Part shown: one piece after another, positions 4,377 through 5,811 of the stretch
How positions within the stretch are numbered: the first letter of the stretch is position 1
Layout of the letters: the number at the start of each line of letters is the position of its first letter
Assembly: GCA_035642415.1 (NCBI GenBank)
Contig: DASQSI010000039.1
Span: forward strand, 1 to 5,811
Source of the DNA: Rubrobacter_F sp035642415
Lineage (GTDB): Bacteria; Actinomycetota; Rubrobacteria; Rubrobacterales; Rubrobacteraceae
Direction of reading: 5' to 3'
Length of the DNA: 5,811 bases
The notes under the pieces: generated by a model
Database searches by the model: none
Seen by the model: the letters and a program-made list of their open reading frames with translations, nothing else
Told to the model about the DNA's origin: nothing
Translations under genes and position numbers: made by a program

Positions 4377-5807
4377 GTGAGCAGGGCTCTCGAAAACGTA
4401 CGCCTCTCGGCGGCCATCGCCGTCGCCAGCGTGATCCAACTCGCGAGCCGAACCCTCCGTACCGGTGGGGGCACCACGGTGCCCGGTGTGGTAGCACGAA
4501 GGGTGGACCCAGCAGTGCTCACGAAGGTCTCCAGACGGCTCGCACGTGGATCTGCGGCAATCACGGGCACCAACGGCAAGACGACCACGACCCGGATGGT
4601 CAGCAAGATACTTCGGACTGCAGGCGTTCGTCTGGTTAGCAACTCCACGGGCGCGAACCTTGTTACCGGGGTGACCGCAGCGCTCGTCTCCGATGCTAAC
4701 CTCTTCGGAAAGCCGACCTCCGAGCTCGGCCTCTTCGAGGTGGACGAGGCGAGCGTGCCGAAGGTCGCAGCCGAGGCGGAGCTGAGCCTGCTCGCTGTTC
4801 TGAACCTCTTTCGCGACCAGCTCGACCGTTACGGGGAGCTAGCCTATACCGGTAAGGTCGTCGCCTCGGCCTTTCCCAATCTACCGTCCAGTGGCTCGAC
4901 CGTTCTGAACGCCGACGACCCGCTCGTCGCAAGCCTGGGCCGCTTGGCCCAGAATCCTGTGTTCTTCGGGGTGGACGAACCTTCGTTGGATACCGGTCGT
5001 CTGCAACACGTTGCCGACTCGAAGGACTGCCCTGTTTGCGGGACGGCTCTTCGATACGAGACGGTGTACTTCGGGCACGTAGGGACGTATCGGTGCCCGA
5101 ACTGCTCCTTTGGCCGCCCGAAGCCAGCTTACAGAGCTACGCACGTCCGGGTGGATGGACTGCGGGGAACAAGCTTTCGTCTATCAACGCCTTCAGGAGA
5201 GGCCGAGGTGAAGATTGGCTTGCCAGGGCTCTACAATCTCTACAACGCTTTGGCGGCGGCAGCGATGGCGGGGGAGATGGGGATCCGACCGTCGGAGATA
5301 GCACAGGGCTTGGGCGAGTTCAGTGGGGCGTTCGGCCGAGTGGAGAGGGTATGGACAGGGGATAAGGAGGTTTTCCTGCTCCTTGTAAAGAATCCCGTGG
5401 GCTTTAACGAGATCTTGCGCACCTTCATCGTTGGCGAGGCCGACTGCGCCGACGACGGTAGCATCAACACCAAGCGTGTCCTTATCGCCATAAACGACAA
5501 TAACGCAGATGGCAGGGATGTCTCCTGGCTGTGGGACGTGGACTTCGAGATGTTGGCAGACATGCGAACTAACGCCCGGTTCTCCGTGAGCGGTATTCGG
5601 GCTGAGGACATGGCCGTGCGCCTTAAGTACGCGGAGCTGCCGGTCGAGTCGGTGATCCCCGATCGCAAGAAGGCCCTCCAGGCCGCGCTTGAGGCTACCC
5701 CTGAGGGCGAGATGCTATACGTTTTGCCGACCTACACAGCGATGCTGGAACTCCGGCGGATCTTGAGCAACCTGGGATACACACACCCCTTCTGGGAGGA
5801 TCAGTGA
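4377..5807 (+). CDS. murT: MurT, Mur-ligase-like subunit of lipid II isoglutaminyl synthase
   Basis: The 476-residue length is usual for MurT. With GatD it amidates the alpha-carboxyl of D-glutamate in lipid II using glutamine and ATP, on the cytoplasmic side of the membrane. The Mur-ligase central domain starts with the P-loop GTNGKTTTT (64-72, K68) and continues with a family-typical LFEVDEA (119-125) and LNLFRDQLDRYGEL (142-155). A four-cysteine zinc ribbon is inserted (C218, C221, C240, C243), a MurT hallmark absent from MurC-F. The C-terminal MurT (DUF1727-type) domain shows KNPVGFNE (338-345) and NDNNADGRDVSWLWD (373-387). It is known to supply the Asp that completes the GatD active site, and that Asp should be in this latter block. 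GTG 4377 is chosen because the preceding -10 box gives a leaderless start and the N-terminus fits the family. The stop overlaps the next start, consistent with a murT-gatD operon. Confidence 0.95.
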   Translation: MSRALENVRLSAAIAVASVIQLASRTLRTGGGTTVPGVVARRVDPAVLTKVSRRLARGSAAITGTNGKTTTTRMVSKILRTAGVRLVSNSTGANLVTGVTAALVSDANLFGKPTSELGLFEVDEASVPKVAAEAELSLLAVLNLFRDQLDRYGELAYTGKVVASAFPNLPSSGSTVLNADDPLVASLGRLAQNPVFFGVDEPSLDTGRLQHVADSKDCPVCGTALRYETVYFGHVGTYRCPNCSFGRPKPAYRATHVRVDGLRGTSFRLSTPSGEAEVKIGLPGLYNLYNALAAAAMAGEMGIRPSEIAQGLGEFSGAFGRVERVWTGDKEVFLLLVKNPVGFNEILRTFIVGEADCADDGSINTKRVLIAINDNNADGRDVSWLWDVDFEMLADMRTNARFSVSGIRAEDMAVRLKYAELPVESVIPDRKKALQAALEATPEGEMLYVLPTYTAMLELRRILSNLGYTHPFWEDQ

Positions 5808-5811
5808 AACT
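5804..5811 (+). CDS. gatD: Probable start of gatD, 3' truncated by window edge
   Basis: GTG at 5804-5806 overlaps the murT TGA (5805-5807) in a GTGA arrangement, and GGAGG (5795-5799) lies 4 nt ahead. The only codons visible are GTG, AAA and CT-, read as M-K and probably L. This fits GatD, the glutaminase partner normally encoded right after murT. The identification rests on context, not on coding sequence. Confidence 0.5.

Noticed and set aside
1..5811. CRISPR array, tRNA, rRNA, phage or toxin-antitoxin genes.
   Set aside because: No regularly spaced repeats, no RNA gene signatures and no recognisable phage or toxin proteins were seen on either strand.

Overview
The window is chromosomal and moderately GC-rich. 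It most resembles a Gram-positive, probably deep-branching actinobacterial genome. The main taxonomic signals are a murT gene with what looks like gatD starting right behind it (the lipid II amidation pair of Gram-positives and some relatives), and an apparently leaderless promoter, a style common in Actinomycetota. The exact lineage cannot be fixed from the sequence alone.

Layout: (1) 1-338 (+), the C-terminal end of a Na+/Ca2+ exchanger-type antiporter, cut by the window edge. (2) 477-1187 (+), a TerC/YjbE-type membrane protein, probably a metal-ion exporter. (3) 1177-2845 (-), a compact three-gene operon transcribed right to left: a cytosolic-looking HtrA-type serine protease with one PDZ domain, a small protein with a heavy-metal-associated (HMA) ferredoxin-like pattern but no CxxC, and a coiled-coil protein with a helix-turn-helix-like N-terminus. 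Its last gene overlaps the TerC gene tail to tail by 11 bp. (4) 3010-4131 (+), an unrecognised polytopic membrane protein with several histidine motifs. (5) 4132-4376, an intergenic stretch that is not empty. It carries a 172-bp miniature insertion element (4191-4362) with 18-bp imperfect inverted repeats, 6-bp TATATA target duplications, and the ribosome-binding site and first 23 codons of a decayed IS982-like transposase. (6) 4377-5807 (+), murT, whose -10 box lies partly in the right target duplication and whose GTG start sits where transcription should begin. (7) 5804-5811, the probable first codons of gatD, overlapping the murT stop.

Functionally, the left side is cation transport, the middle is a protein quality-control or signalling operon of unknown purpose, and the right side is peptidoglycan modification. 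MurT with GatD amidates the D-glutamate of lipid II to D-isoglutamine. The most novel observation is the internally deleted IS that appears to have landed in the murT promoter and rebuilt its -10 element from the target duplication. The least understood parts are the htrA/HMA-like/coiled-coil operon and the histidine-rich membrane protein.
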